Shown: in pieces, positions 1-6,039 of the stretch
Layout of the letters: each line of letters begins with the position of its first letter
Numbering within the stretch: position 1 is the stretch's first letter
NCBI GenBank assembly: GCA_030024065.1
Contig: JASEIE010000085.1
Location: forward strand, 1 to 12,370
Direction of reading: 5' to 3'
DNA length: 12,370 nt
Source: Thermodesulfobacteriota bacterium
GTDB lineage: Bacteria; Desulfobacterota; BSN033; UBA1163
Program-made: the position numbers and the translations under genes
The notes under the pieces: generated by a model
Seen by the model: the letters and a program-made list of their open reading frames with translations, nothing else
Database searches by the model: none
What the model was told of the DNA's origin: nothing

Positions 1-313
1 CCTTCACCTTCATCAAGTTTCGCGTCACTTTGTAGAGGAAAAGCCGCGAAGCATCGATGTGCCTCCCAAAGGACTTCCTCTCGCAATATTCAATGATCCC
101 TACCCCTGCATGGGCTGTGCAAGAACCAAGCCCTCCCTGATCTTCGACAGGAGAACAGTGCTCCCTGAGATCAATGGAGACTGGAAGCTTCTTGGCCTTC
201 AGCACCCCCGTAGGCTCAAGGACCGACTTCACCTCCTCCGTCTTCTCCGTATAATCCCTGAAGTCAGGATAATCCGGAATCCACCCCATCCCGTACCTTT
301 TCTCTAACATCAT
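1..313 (-). CDS. C1A (papain-family) cysteine peptidase, N-terminal part
   Basis: Translating the minus strand from ATG at 313 gives 104 codons that run off the left edge, so only the N-terminal part is visible. The segment LPVSIDLREHCSPVEDQG followed by GLGSCTAHAG is the hallmark of C1A peptidases. Gln59 would form the oxyanion hole and Cys65, in GSC, is the predicted nucleophile. The catalytic His and Asn would lie beyond the window. No signal peptide is evident: the protein opens MMLEKRYGMGWIPDYPDFRDY, a polar N-terminus seen in bacterial cytoplasmic or surface C1 peptidases of this kind. The start is supported by GGAGG eight bases before the first ATG; a second ATG follows at 310. A 9-bp repeat array lies directly upstream. 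Its link to the polysaccharide genes is only positional. The family call is strong; substrate and location are unknown. Confidence 0.85.
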   Translation of the reverse strand, partial: MMLEKRYGMGWIPDYPDFRDYTEKTEEVKSVLEPTGVLKAKKLPVSIDLREHCSPVEDQGGLGSCTAHAGVGIIEYCERKSFGRHIDASRLFLYKVTRNLMKVK

Positions 314-331
314 TGATTCGTCCTCCAATCT

Positions 332-404
332 GGTCTATCTGGTCTACTTCGTTGATTTGGTCATTCGGTCTCTATCCGGTCTTCCTGGTCTCTCTGGCTT
401 CCTT
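332..404. repeat. Degenerate 9-bp tandem array, GGTCTATCT type
   Basis: About eight consecutive units of roughly nine bases begin with GG or CG followed by TC, for example GGTCTATCT, GGTCTACTT and GGTCTTCCT. Two units deviate in length (8 and 11 bases). The array begins just upstream of the ribosome binding site of the C1A peptidase and extends into the 3' end of the Cys-rich gene, whose last residues (KEARETRKTG) it encodes. The unit GGTCTATCT recurs exactly in the array at 3909-3953. Confidence 0.75.
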
Positions 405-650
405 TGCCGGGCTGGAAGGACACCCGCACTTCAATAGGTGAGGATGTACGACAATAGGAAATTCCCCCGTTGGGTCGCGAAACTCAAAGTCCCTGCCTTG
501 TTGAAATTCACAGGATGCGCAATCGGCAAACGTCGGCCCCGAAACCCTCTCGATATGGTCCGTAAGGGAATGTTTCTCTTGCAACGGACACCCCAGAATG
601 AGAATCCATTTCCCGATGCCATTCGGGTCTTTTATTGATGTTGATTCCAT
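372..650 (-). CDS. Small Cys-rich hypothetical protein
   Basis: From ATG at 650 this encodes 92 residues. I do not recognise the family. Five cysteines stand out: Cys21 (ILGCPLQEKHSLTDHIE), Cys44-x-x-Cys47 (FADCASCEFQ) and Cys75-x-Cys77 (LLKCGCP), with His27 and His32 between, which could suit metal binding. This start is preferred because AGGAGG lies four bases upstream. An in-frame ATG at 704 would add 18 residues and has a weaker AAAGAG upstream. The C-terminal ten residues come from the 9-bp repeat array, so the original C-terminus may have been extended or replaced. The gene lies between the transaldolase and the peptidase, 58 bases from the latter. Whether it is truly translated is uncertain: it rests on the ribosome binding site and the Cys pattern. 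Confidence 0.45.
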   Translation of the reverse strand: MESTSIKDPNGIGKWILILGCPLQEKHSLTDHIERVSGPTFADCASCEFQQGRDFEFRDPTGEFPIVVHPHLLKCGCPSSPAKEARETRKTG

Positions 651-704
651 TTTGCCTCCTATAACAGGACTTCCGCCAAGCTCTTTGGTCTTGTCCAGCT
701 CCAT

Positions 705-1074
705 ATATTAACTCTTTTGTATTCAGGCATTATCGAAAAGGTAAGACGAAGCCTTAAACAACCGAGTTGACTTCAAAATGAAGGCAGGAGGTATGCGTCA
801 AAGGGATATTTTGTTAAAGCGTCTTTAAATCTACGGATGCTCAATGGTGATTTCTTCGAGGCGGGTTTGGAAGCGACGGACGGGAATATGGTGGGAGGAG
901 CAGATCGCAGAGAGAATCCACTGACGTTTTTCCCGATTTTGTCTTCCACATTTTGAAAGACTACGGAATATAACCAAGCATTCTCAATAACGCTGCCGTG
1001 ATGCCCACAATCCACCATAACATATGATCAAATCAATCTTCAGGTATTTGAGCTTTTGAGTCAAAGGTTGTAAT
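705..1074. other. 370-base spacer with one doubtful reading frame
   Basis: This stretch separates the transaldolase from the Cys-rich gene. It contains an 81-codon minus-strand frame (1018-773, beginning MVDCGHHGSVIENAWLY) with no ribosome binding site upstream and low-complexity composition (PASKKSPLSIRRF). I see no recognisable domain in it. The plus strand has an open stretch over the same bases. It may be a decayed gene or part of a dispersed element. I see no convincing terminator or promoter. A short imperfect inverted repeat (TTTGA near 1049, TCAAA near 1061) follows the transaldolase stop but is too weak to call. Confidence 0.4.
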
Positions 1075-1749
1075 TTACTTTTTAAAGTTGGTAAAGGCCT
1101 TTTTCGCATCGTCCATGAACTGCTTGACGGTATCTCGGGAATATTTGTGATCAACCCATTTATTGAGGAATTGAGGGGGAATGGTAATGACATGGGCGCC
1201 AGAGATTGCAGCATTTTGGATATCGATGACACTTCTTATGCTCCCTACGATTATTTTTGTCTTGTAGTCCCAGTGTTCGAGCCATTCCACTGACATGGTG
1301 ACCAATTCCCAGGGATCAGCGCCTTCATCAGCCACTCTGCCAGAAAATATACTGGAGTAAGTCGCACCCGCTTTAGCTGAAAGTGCCATCTGCCCGAAAG
1401 AAAGCGCAGCAGTGGCATTGACTCTAATCCCTTCATTCTCCAATGTGTTGATGACCTCGAGGCATGGTTCTCCGTATTGATTGATGATAGGGATTTTAAT
1501 CACAATGTTCTTAGCCCACGAAGAGAACTCTCGAGCCTGGCTCAACATCTCTTCGGGATTGTCCGTGATGACCTCCACACTTATTGGTTTGCCATCCAAA
1601 ATACCAGCAATCTCCTTAGCACCTTTCTCCATATCGGTGATGCCGTCCTTAAGCATGATAGTTGGATTCGTGGTCACCCCATCGGCAATGCCGAACCTCA
1701 CCCACTTCTCAATCTCTTTCAGATTTGCGGAATCGATAAAGATCTGCAT
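1075..1749 (-). CDS. Transaldolase-like protein, TalC/fructose-6-phosphate aldolase type
   Basis: This 224-residue protein has the normal length of the small TalC/FSA/MipB class of transaldolases, class I Schiff-base aldolases with a TIM-barrel fold acting in the cytoplasm on sugar phosphates. Visible signatures are FIDSAN near the N-terminus, GVTTNPT at 24-30, Lys85 in NIVIKIP (the Schiff-base lysine position of this class), NATAALSFGQ at 111-120, AGATYSSIFSGR at 127-138 and ITIPP near 188. The start has AGGAGG six bases upstream. The gene is last in the heptose group, 55 bases after gmhB. Since transaldolases form or consume sedoheptulose 7-phosphate, the precursor of heptose nucleotides, a supply role is attractive. 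Members of the family may instead be F6P aldolases, which sequence alone does not settle. Confidence 0.88.
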   Translation of the reverse strand: MQIFIDSANLKEIEKWVRFGIADGVTTNPTIMLKDGITDMEKGAKEIAGILDGKPISVEVITDNPEEMLSQAREFSSWAKNIVIKIPIINQYGEPCLEVINTLENEGIRVNATAALSFGQMALSAKAGATYSSIFSGRVADEGADPWELVTMSVEWLEHWDYKTKIIVGSIRSVIDIQNAAISGAHVITIPPQFLNKWVDHKYSRDTVKQFMDDAKKAFTNFKK

Positions 1750-1804
1750 CCCCCACCTCCTCTTTTAATTTAAAGGCCGTAAATCTCGGAAAAATTAATG
1801 GCTT

Positions 1805-2359
1805 TCAATTTTGGATTGGCTTTGACTTTTCAAGAATGATGGAAACGGCTTCAGAAAGGGATTTTACCCGGAGATCAGAGTGGGCATCTTGGTTATAGGA
1901 AGCATCCAATAAGATCGTTCTGCATCCACAAGCTTTGCCAGCCTCCATATCCTTCCATGTATCCCCGATTAAGAAAGACTCGGTAAGATTGATATCCCAT
2001 TTCTGAACAGCTTGAAGAAGCATGCCTGGTCTGGGTTTCCGGCATGAACATTGATGGTGGTCGTCATGGGGACAGATATAAATATCATCAATTGGAATCT
2101 CTGACTTCAGTCGTTCCGTCATGGAATGCAGAATATCTTCAGTCATTTCACCGCGGGCCAAATCGGGTTGATTACTTACCACTATGATTTTAAATCCATT
2201 GGCTTTCAGCTGATGGACAGCCTCCCTGATTCCATCGTTCAAAACGTATTGATCCAGTCTTCTGGGTGAAAAAGGTCTACCTTCCCGAAGAATCACCTTG
2301 TTAATCACTCCATCACGATCGAGGAAAATAGCTCTTGCTTTCATCTTACTGATTCCCAT
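1805..2359 (-). CDS. gmhB: D-glycero-D-manno-heptose 1,7-bisphosphate 7-phosphatase (GmhB-like)
   Basis: This HAD-superfamily histidinol/heptose-bisphosphate phosphatase would remove the C7 phosphate from heptose 1,7-bisphosphate in the cytoplasm. Motif I is FLDRDGVIN (nucleophile Asp14, acid/base Asp16), motif II is VSNQ (62-64), motif III is Lys108 in CRKPRPG and motif IV is GDTWKD (Asp133, Asp137). The GmhB zinc site is intact as CPH (Cys96, His98) and CSC (Cys104, Cys106). Length (184) fits the family. Two starts are possible. ATG 2359 has GGAG five bases upstream and overlaps the SIS gene by 19 bases. ATG 2344 (MKARAIFLDRDG) gives an ATGA overlap with the SIS stop codon. Either way translation is coupled to the SIS gene. 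The preference for the alpha or beta anomer cannot be read from the sequence, but HddA in the same locus points to alpha. Confidence 0.9.
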   Translation of the reverse strand: MGISKMKARAIFLDRDGVINKVILREGRPFSPRRLDQYVLNDGIREAVHQLKANGFKIIVVSNQPDLARGEMTEDILHSMTERLKSEIPIDDIYICPHDDHHQCSCRKPRPGMLLQAVQKWDINLTESFLIGDTWKDMEAGKACGCRTILLDASYNQDAHSDLRVKSLSEAVSIILEKSKPIQN

Positions 2360-2940
2360 TTCATCTCCGAAACCTTGAGCGAGGGGTGTGAAACAATGAG
2401 ATGTAAAAGGACGCTCTGAAAAGATTCGGTATGAGGAGTTATTGTTTCAGGATTTACAGTGGGGATAATCACGCAGGCATCAGCCATCTTTGCCGTAAAT
2501 CCACCGTCCCTTCCGACAATTCCAAAGATTTTGGCACCGACTTCCTTGGCATAATCAAGGGCCCGAATTAAATTGACGCTGACGTTCTTTTCGGAATTTC
2601 CTCCTCCTACAGAGAGTACAAATATAGCATCTCGTGAGTTGAGCTTACTTCCTCTCAACCAGTCCACAAAGACAGATTCCCAACCGCTATCGTTTGTTCG
2701 AGCAGTCAGCTCTGAGACATTATCTGTTGGGGTATAGGCCTCTATCCCACAAATTTTTCTAAAGTCATTGACCGCGTGAGAGGCATTGGCAGCCCCACCC
2801 CCCACACCGAGAAAAAAGAGCCGGCCATTTTCTCGGCGGATATCAATCAAATAATCAACCATTCGTTGAATCATGCTCTGATCAACTAATGCTATTAGCC
2901 TCTCTGTTTCTCTAAGATAATTTTCAATATAATTCATCAT
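2341..2940 (-). CDS. SIS-domain sugar-phosphate isomerase, GmhA-like
   Basis: The 199-residue protein is a single SIS domain in the position expected for sedoheptulose-7-phosphate isomerase (GmhA), first step of heptose nucleotide synthesis. The phosphosugar loops are visible as FFLGVGGGAANASHAVNDF (42-60) and LSVGGGNSEKNVSVNLI (109-125). It departs from classical GmhA at active-site positions. By my alignment by eye, the glutamate after the first loop is Asp59, and the EIHIK histidine near the C-terminus is Gln175 (HTESFQSVLLHL). It may be a divergent isomerase or act on another substrate. The start ATG 2940 (a second ATG at 2937) has GAGGG about nine bases upstream. The gene is 16 bases after the epimerase and overlaps gmhB, so it is clearly in the same operon. 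Confidence 0.8.
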   Translation of the reverse strand: MMNYIENYLRETERLIALVDQSMIQRMVDYLIDIRRENGRLFFLGVGGGAANASHAVNDFRKICGIEAYTPTDNVSELTARTNDSGWESVFVDWLRGSKLNSRDAIFVLSVGGGNSEKNVSVNLIRALDYAKEVGAKIFGIVGRDGGFTAKMADACVIIPTVNPETITPHTESFQSVLLHLIVSHPSLKVSEMKWESVR

Positions 2941-2956
2941 TTTATTATTCCCTCTT

Positions 2957-3901
2957 CTATGGGATCCTCCCCCGTTTCATCTCAGATCGAATATATTCGA
3001 TGGCCCTCTCTAACCCCACCTCTAAAGAGGTTTGAGGTTCCCACCCCAAGCTTTTTGCCAAAGTAATATCGGCCAGAGTCACCCGGGTTTCCCCGGGGAG
3101 ATCATCTTTATAGATGGGCTCGGGAACCACTCCCAACATTTTGGCGATCTTATCAAGAATCTCATGAACCGAATAATTGGTCCCTGACCCGAGATTGAAC
3201 GCCTTTCCGTCTGTTCTCTCCTCTCGGATACACATCAAATGAAAGTCATTCACATCCTCCACATAGACAAAATCCCGTTTTTTCTCACCGGTTCCATAGA
3301 TGGTCGGCCTTTCGCCCTTAAGGAGTTTAATGATAAAGGCGCTCATTACAGGTGGTATTGTCCGCCGGTAATCCTGAACAGGGCCATAGACGCAGAAGTA
3401 ACGTAATGCCGTAAATTGGGAATCGTAGAATCTCTTATAAGCTTCGGCGAAATACATTGATGCAAGCTTACTCACTGCATAAAAACTTTCCGGCTTAATT
3501 TCGGATTCGGGTGTAGGCAAGGTAGACGATCCTTCGTAAAGGGCAGAGCTCTCCGCATAGACTATTTTCCTCACCCCTGCTCTTCTTGCAGCTTCAAAGA
3601 CATTTACTGTCCCAGATACATTGATCTCAGCCGTCTCCACAGGGTCAGCCTGGCAGTCTGCGATACAATTTTTCGCGGCAAGATGGAAGACCGTGTCAAC
3701 TCCCTCAAACAATGGAGCGATCTCTCTCCTTCGAATATCATATTGAAAAAATTCGACCCCCTCTGGAACATTCTCTCGTAAGCCATAAGCAAGATTATCA
3801 ATTCCAATGACCCTGTAATCCTCCGAAAGCAGTCGTCCTGCCAAATTTGATCCGATAAAGCCGGCAACGCCTGTGATTAAGACTTTTCGCTTATCGCTCA
3901 T
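2957..3901 (-). CDS. NAD-dependent sugar-nucleotide epimerase/dehydratase (extended SDR)
   Basis: This 314-residue protein is a full-length extended SDR of the GalE/WcaG/RfbB type. The NAD-binding motif is GVAGFIGSNL (Gly11, Gly14, Gly17), followed by IDNLAYG (acidic Asp35, NAD preference), HLAAKN (73-78), catalytic Ser near 118-119 (ESSALYEG) and the YxxxK pair Tyr141/Lys145. The C-terminal substrate region has RDFVYVEDV and FNLGSGTNYSV. It would alter a nucleotide sugar, perhaps the NDP-heptose made by neighbouring genes; the exact reaction (4-epimerase or another) cannot be assigned. The start ATG 3901 has AAGG a few bases upstream, and a 9-bp repeat array begins eight bases before the start. 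The SIS gene follows after 16 bases. Confidence 0.88.
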   Translation of the reverse strand: MSDKRKVLITGVAGFIGSNLAGRLLSEDYRVIGIDNLAYGLRENVPEGVEFFQYDIRRREIAPLFEGVDTVFHLAAKNCIADCQADPVETAEINVSGTVNVFEAARRAGVRKIVYAESSALYEGSSTLPTPESEIKPESFYAVSKLASMYFAEAYKRFYDSQFTALRYFCVYGPVQDYRRTIPPVMSAFIIKLLKGERPTIYGTGEKKRDFVYVEDVNDFHLMCIREERTDGKAFNLGSGTNYSVHEILDKIAKMLGVVPEPIYKDDLPGETRVTLADITLAKSLGWEPQTSLEVGLERAIEYIRSEMKRGRIP

Positions 3902-3908
3902 CTGACCT

Positions 3909-3953
3909 TGTCTGTCCGGTTTGTTCCGTCTGTTCGGTCTATCTGGTTTTTCA
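3909..3953. repeat. Degenerate 9-bp tandem array upstream of the epimerase
   Basis: Five units of nine bases can be phased: TGTCTGTCC, then GGTTTGTTC, and three more of which GGTCTATCT (3936-3944) is identical to a unit of the array at 332-404. The array lies just upstream of the epimerase start codon, as the other array lies just upstream of the peptidase ribosome binding site. Only one orientation is present; I find no inverted partner array nearby. Confidence 0.7.
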
Positions 3954-3964
3954 GCACGGGGAAA

Positions 3965-3987
3965 TTTGACTGAAAACCTCAGTCAAA
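3965..3987. repeat. Hairpin, 9-bp perfect stem (family copy 1)
   Basis: TTTGACTGA (3965-3973) and TCAGTCAAA (3979-3987) are exact reverse complements around a five-base loop. It lies in the 247-base spacer between the PIN toxin and the epimerase. The core TGACTGA/TCAGTCA is shared with the hairpin at 4878-4904. No run of T long enough for a standard intrinsic terminator follows on the minus strand, so its role is open: a processing site, partial terminator or dispersed repeat. The remaining spacer to 4148 is AT-rich and shows nothing else I can name. Confidence 0.8.
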
Positions 3988-4148
3988 GGGGTCTAAAATT
4001 GATTGTCTGGGATTTTGGTTTTCTTTTTGAGGTTAGAGTTTTTCCTGCCTTAATTTTTTGGGTAAACTTCGTGAAAACTCCGGTCCATGGTTAGACAGAA
4101 AGAGAAGGGGGAAAAAGATACAGAAAAGTTGCTTGTTTCAATTATTTT

Positions 4149-4556
4149 TCACCATAAGACCTCGACAACATCAGCTTCCTTTATCTTTTCGTCCTTGGTG
4201 ATTATTTTTGCGCTGTTTAAAAGAGCTTCGCAGACAATCAGACGATCGTGCATTTCTTTAATGTTTTTCTGGTCCTTAAGACACAAAAGTTGATTAATCC
4301 CCAGTGGTAACAATTCAAAATTCTCCGCCTCCCGAATTCTATCCAACAGACTGTCCAGATTGGCCTCAACCTTACCTTTTTCCACAATGTAAATGATCTC
4401 TGCCATTACAATAGCTGGAATAAGAAGCTTGCCCTTGCCTTCCTCTATGAGCTTGAAGCATCTGTTTGCGGCGAGACTGAGCCTTGGTGAATCCGTAAGA
4501 TACCAGATCAGGCTGTGTGTATCGGCTACATACGTTGGCAATCCGGGTTCAGGCAC
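4149..4556 (-). CDS. PIN-domain toxin (VapC-like RNase)
   Basis: This is a PIN-domain protein of 135 residues, the usual VapC length. These toxins are Mg-dependent RNases, held inactive by a partner antitoxin. The acidic active-site residues are present: Asp12 in VADTHSLIWYL, Glu53 in IVMAEIIYI, Asp104 in EMHDRLIVCEAL and Asp122 in ITKDEKI. The start is GTG at 4556, preceded by AAGGA five bases upstream. It overlaps the antitoxin stop by eight bases, the coupling typical of toxin-antitoxin pairs. The target RNA cannot be inferred. All four acidic residues and the full length argue for an active toxin rather than a remnant. Confidence 0.88.
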   Translation of the reverse strand: MPEPGLPTYVADTHSLIWYLTDSPRLSLAANRCFKLIEEGKGKLLIPAIVMAEIIYIVEKGKVEANLDSLLDRIREAENFELLPLGINQLLCLKDQKNIKEMHDRLIVCEALLNSAKIITKDEKIKEADVVEVLW

Positions 4557-4803
4557 TGGGTTCCTTCCCCAAATCTTTTATTTGCTTTTCGACTTCCTTT
4601 TCCCATATGCTCCTTGCTTTTTCAAGGTCCTCCTCATTTATTTCGATACCTCTCCATATGCCCCGAAGAGATACGATTTTCTTGCTCTTTTGGGCCTTGA
4701 TTTCAATCTCCACCTTTTCCCCTTCCTGCAAGTTGACCTTCTCGAGAGGTTTAAACACTCCATCACTATATTCAGCTCTGATAACCTTCTGTGCCTTGAG
4801 CAT
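4549..4803 (-). CDS. AF2212-type (DUF104) antitoxin partner of the PIN toxin
   Basis: The 84-residue protein has the short beta-rich N-terminal domain of the AF2212-like antitoxin family: VIRAEYSDGVFKPLEKV, then LQEGEKVEIEI. A charged helical C-terminal tail (about residues 52-84, rich in Glu and Lys) would wrap the toxin. It is directly upstream of, and overlaps, the PIN gene. A strong purine-rich ribosome binding site (GGAGGGAGGGG) precedes ATG 4803. The pair sits between the nucleotidyltransferase and epimerase genes and is unlikely to be part of the glycan pathway. As in other such pairs, it probably represses its own promoter, for which a candidate lies just upstream. Confidence 0.85.
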   Translation of the reverse strand: MLKAQKVIRAEYSDGVFKPLEKVNLQEGEKVEIEIKAQKSKKIVSLRGIWRGIEINEEDLEKARSIWEKEVEKQIKDLGKEPSA

Positions 4804-4823
4804 TGTTGCCCCTCCCTCCTGTG

Positions 4824-4876
4824 CCTATAGGGCCTCTATCTGAATTAACAATAGCACTTTAACCAAATGCCATCAA
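4824..4876 (-). promoter_or_regulatory. Possible promoter and operator of the toxin-antitoxin pair
   Basis: On the minus strand TTGATG (4876-4871) and TATTGT (4853-4848) are 17 bases apart, a reasonable sigma-70-type pair with four of six matches at each box. The -10 box ends about 45 bases before the antitoxin start. An 8-bp palindrome, CCTATAGG (4824-4831), lies between and could be an autoregulatory operator. This is by eye only. Confidence 0.33.
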
Positions 4877-4877
4877 G

Positions 4878-4904
4878 TCCCTGACTGAAAAATTCAGTCA
4901 GGGA
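4878..4904. repeat. Hairpin, 12-bp perfect stem (family copy 2) across the hddC stop
   Basis: TCCCTGACTGAA (4878-4889) and TTCAGTCAGGGA (4893-4904) pair perfectly around a three-base loop, the strongest of three related hairpins here. On the minus strand the stem begins within the last codons of the hddC-like gene and its TGA stop (4896-4894) lies inside. No T-run follows, so a classical Rho-independent terminator is not supported. It marks the junction between the heptose gene and the toxin-antitoxin pair. Confidence 0.85.
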
Positions 4905-5619
4905 GACTTTGGGAACGTAGTCTTGTGGCTAATTCATTTGCTCGGTTATAGGATTCGATCGTATCGATTCCAATAATGGGGTCTTCCATTTTGACAGCAT
5001 ACATTTCTTCCCGAGCACGGAGCATCTCTGGGAAGACATTGAAGGCAAAATCACATGGCTTCCCTTCAGGAATGTAATTGAAGACTCGTGGATTCAAATA
5101 GTAAAAGCCAGCATTTACATAATGACTTGTCACACCTTCCGGTTTTGGCTTTTCTTCCAAGCGTAAAATGCGATTATTTTGGTCAAATTCAATCATTCCG
5201 CTCTGTGTCACATCCTCCCGCCAGTGAACAGCAACTGTTCCAATCGAATTGTTCCTTTCATATTCAAACTTCAGTTTCCGAATGTCCCATTGGCTGAAAT
5301 TGTCCGAATAGATCACATAGAAGGGCGTACCAAAAAAAGAGGCAACCTTCTTTACCGCTCCAGCGGTTCCTAGCAATTCGGGCTCATAAGAGTAAGTGAC
5401 TTTCAAACCATAACCGGAACCATCTCCGACATACTGTTGAACTTTCTCTGGCAGGTAGTGGAGGTTAATGACGCACTCTGTCACACCCGCACGACATAAC
5501 CATTCAAGGGTCCAACCGATCAAAGGCCGTCCCGCCAGAGGAACCAAACATTTCGGTTTATCTTCGGTCAAAGGTCTCAAGCGAGTGCCCAGCCCTGCTG
5601 CCAGAACCATTGCTTTCAT
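4894..5619 (-). CDS. hddC: Nucleotidyltransferase, HddC-like (NDP-heptose synthesis)
   Basis: This 241-residue sugar-phosphate nucleotidyltransferase joins a sugar 1-phosphate to an NTP. The signature LAAGLGTRLRPLT (6-18) and DKPKCLVPLAGRPL are intact, with GTAGAV (84-89), the metal-site aspartate in IYSDN (Asp106) and EEKP (155-158). The length and the absence of a C-terminal acyltransferase domain fit HddC/ManC-like short enzymes. With the HddA-like kinase and GmhB in the same locus, GDP-D-glycero-alpha-D-manno-heptose synthesis is the best guess; a glucose-1-phosphate or mannose-1-phosphate role is possible. No good ribosome binding site precedes ATG 5619. The bases where it should be belong to the left heptamer arm of the adjacent four-helix-bundle unit, suggesting that insertion displaced it. 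A strong hairpin spans the stop codon. Confidence 0.82.
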   Translation of the reverse strand: MKAMVLAAGLGTRLRPLTEDKPKCLVPLAGRPLIGWTLEWLCRAGVTECVINLHYLPEKVQQYVGDGSGYGLKVTYSYEPELLGTAGAVKKVASFFGTPFYVIYSDNFSQWDIRKLKFEYERNNSIGTVAVHWREDVTQSGMIEFDQNNRILRLEEKPKPEGVTSHYVNAGFYYLNPRVFNYIPEGKPCDFAFNVFPEMLRAREEMYAVKMEDPIIGIDTIESYNRANELATRLRSQSLPD

Positions 5620-5629
5620 GGGATAATTA

Positions 5630-5657
5630 GTGACCGGTGATCAGCGATCGGTGAACA
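5630..5657. repeat. Left heptamer arm (GTGATCA type) beside the first four-helix gene
   Basis: Four uninterrupted 7-bp units of the form GTGANCN or GCGATCG can be phased (for example GTGATCA at 5637-5643 and GTGAACA at 5651-5657). It is the inverse of the array at 6040-6074, and the two enclose the gene at 5668-6024. It ends ten bases before the stop codon of that gene and starts eleven bases before the hddC start. Confidence 0.75.
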
Positions 5658-5667
5658 AGACCTTAGT

Positions 5668-6024
5668 TTATCTTCGTAAAGATTGAATGAGTCTTATGAG
5701 CATTTTCCTTAAAGCGGTAATTCTATTAAGGAAAGGCTCACTTTGTATAAATCTTAGATTCTCTGAAATAATCAGAAGGGTTTCCAGTTCGCTCAGTGAA
5801 CCAAGGCCAATATATAAGAACTGGATAAACTCTTTTGTTGAATTTCGAGCGGCCCCTTCAGAGATATTGGCAGGGACCGAAACAGATGCTCTCCTTATCT
5901 GAGATGTCAACCCAAATCCTTCGTTTTTTGGAAAACCTTCGGTTATCCTATAAATATCCGTCACGAGATCGATCGATTGCTTCCATACCTCTAAATCCTT
6001 ATGTGTTTTTACTTCGGTTACCAT
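5668..6024 (-). CDS. Four-helix-bundle protein, S23/IVS type (copy 1)
   Basis: The 118-residue protein belongs to the four-helix-bundle family first seen in intervening sequences of 23S rRNA genes and structurally related to the Avd accessory protein of diversity-generating retroelements. Typical landmarks are KDLEVWKQSIDLVTDIYRIT, GFPKNEGFGLTSQIRRASVSVP and NISEGAARNSTKEFIQFLYI. The biochemical function is unknown. No rRNA is nearby, so this is a free-standing copy between two pathway genes (Gfo/Idh and hddC). A strong purine tract (AAGGGGGGAAAG) precedes ATG 6024. The gene is enclosed by inverted 7-bp arrays, and the right array also contains the Gfo/Idh stop codon. It is only distantly similar to the second copy at 8392-8796, so not a recent duplication. 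Confidence 0.92.
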   Translation of the reverse strand: MVTEVKTHKDLEVWKQSIDLVTDIYRITEGFPKNEGFGLTSQIRRASVSVPANISEGAARNSTKEFIQFLYIGLGSLSELETLLIISENLRFIQSEPFLNRITALRKMLIRLIQSLRR

Positions 6025-6039
6025 TTATCTTTCCCCCCT

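Noticed and set aside
332..404. CRISPR array
   Set aside because: Units are 9 bases, degenerate and contiguous, without spacers; the same argument rules out the heptamer arrays.
438..638. Plus-strand 66-codon frame opposite the Cys-rich gene
   Set aside because: The minus-strand frame has a better ribosome binding site, shares the direction of all other genes and shows paired Cys motifs.
4393..4830. Plus-strand frame of 145 codons opposite the toxin-antitoxin pair
   Set aside because: Antisense shadow; the minus-strand genes show intact motifs, overlap coupling and ribosome binding sites.
4878..4904. Rho-independent terminator
   Set aside because: The stem is strong but no T-tract follows on either strand, so I list it as a hairpin repeat only.
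5668..6024. Intervening sequence within a 23S rRNA gene
   Set aside because: The protein family fits, but the flanks are protein-coding genes and no rRNA sequence is present.
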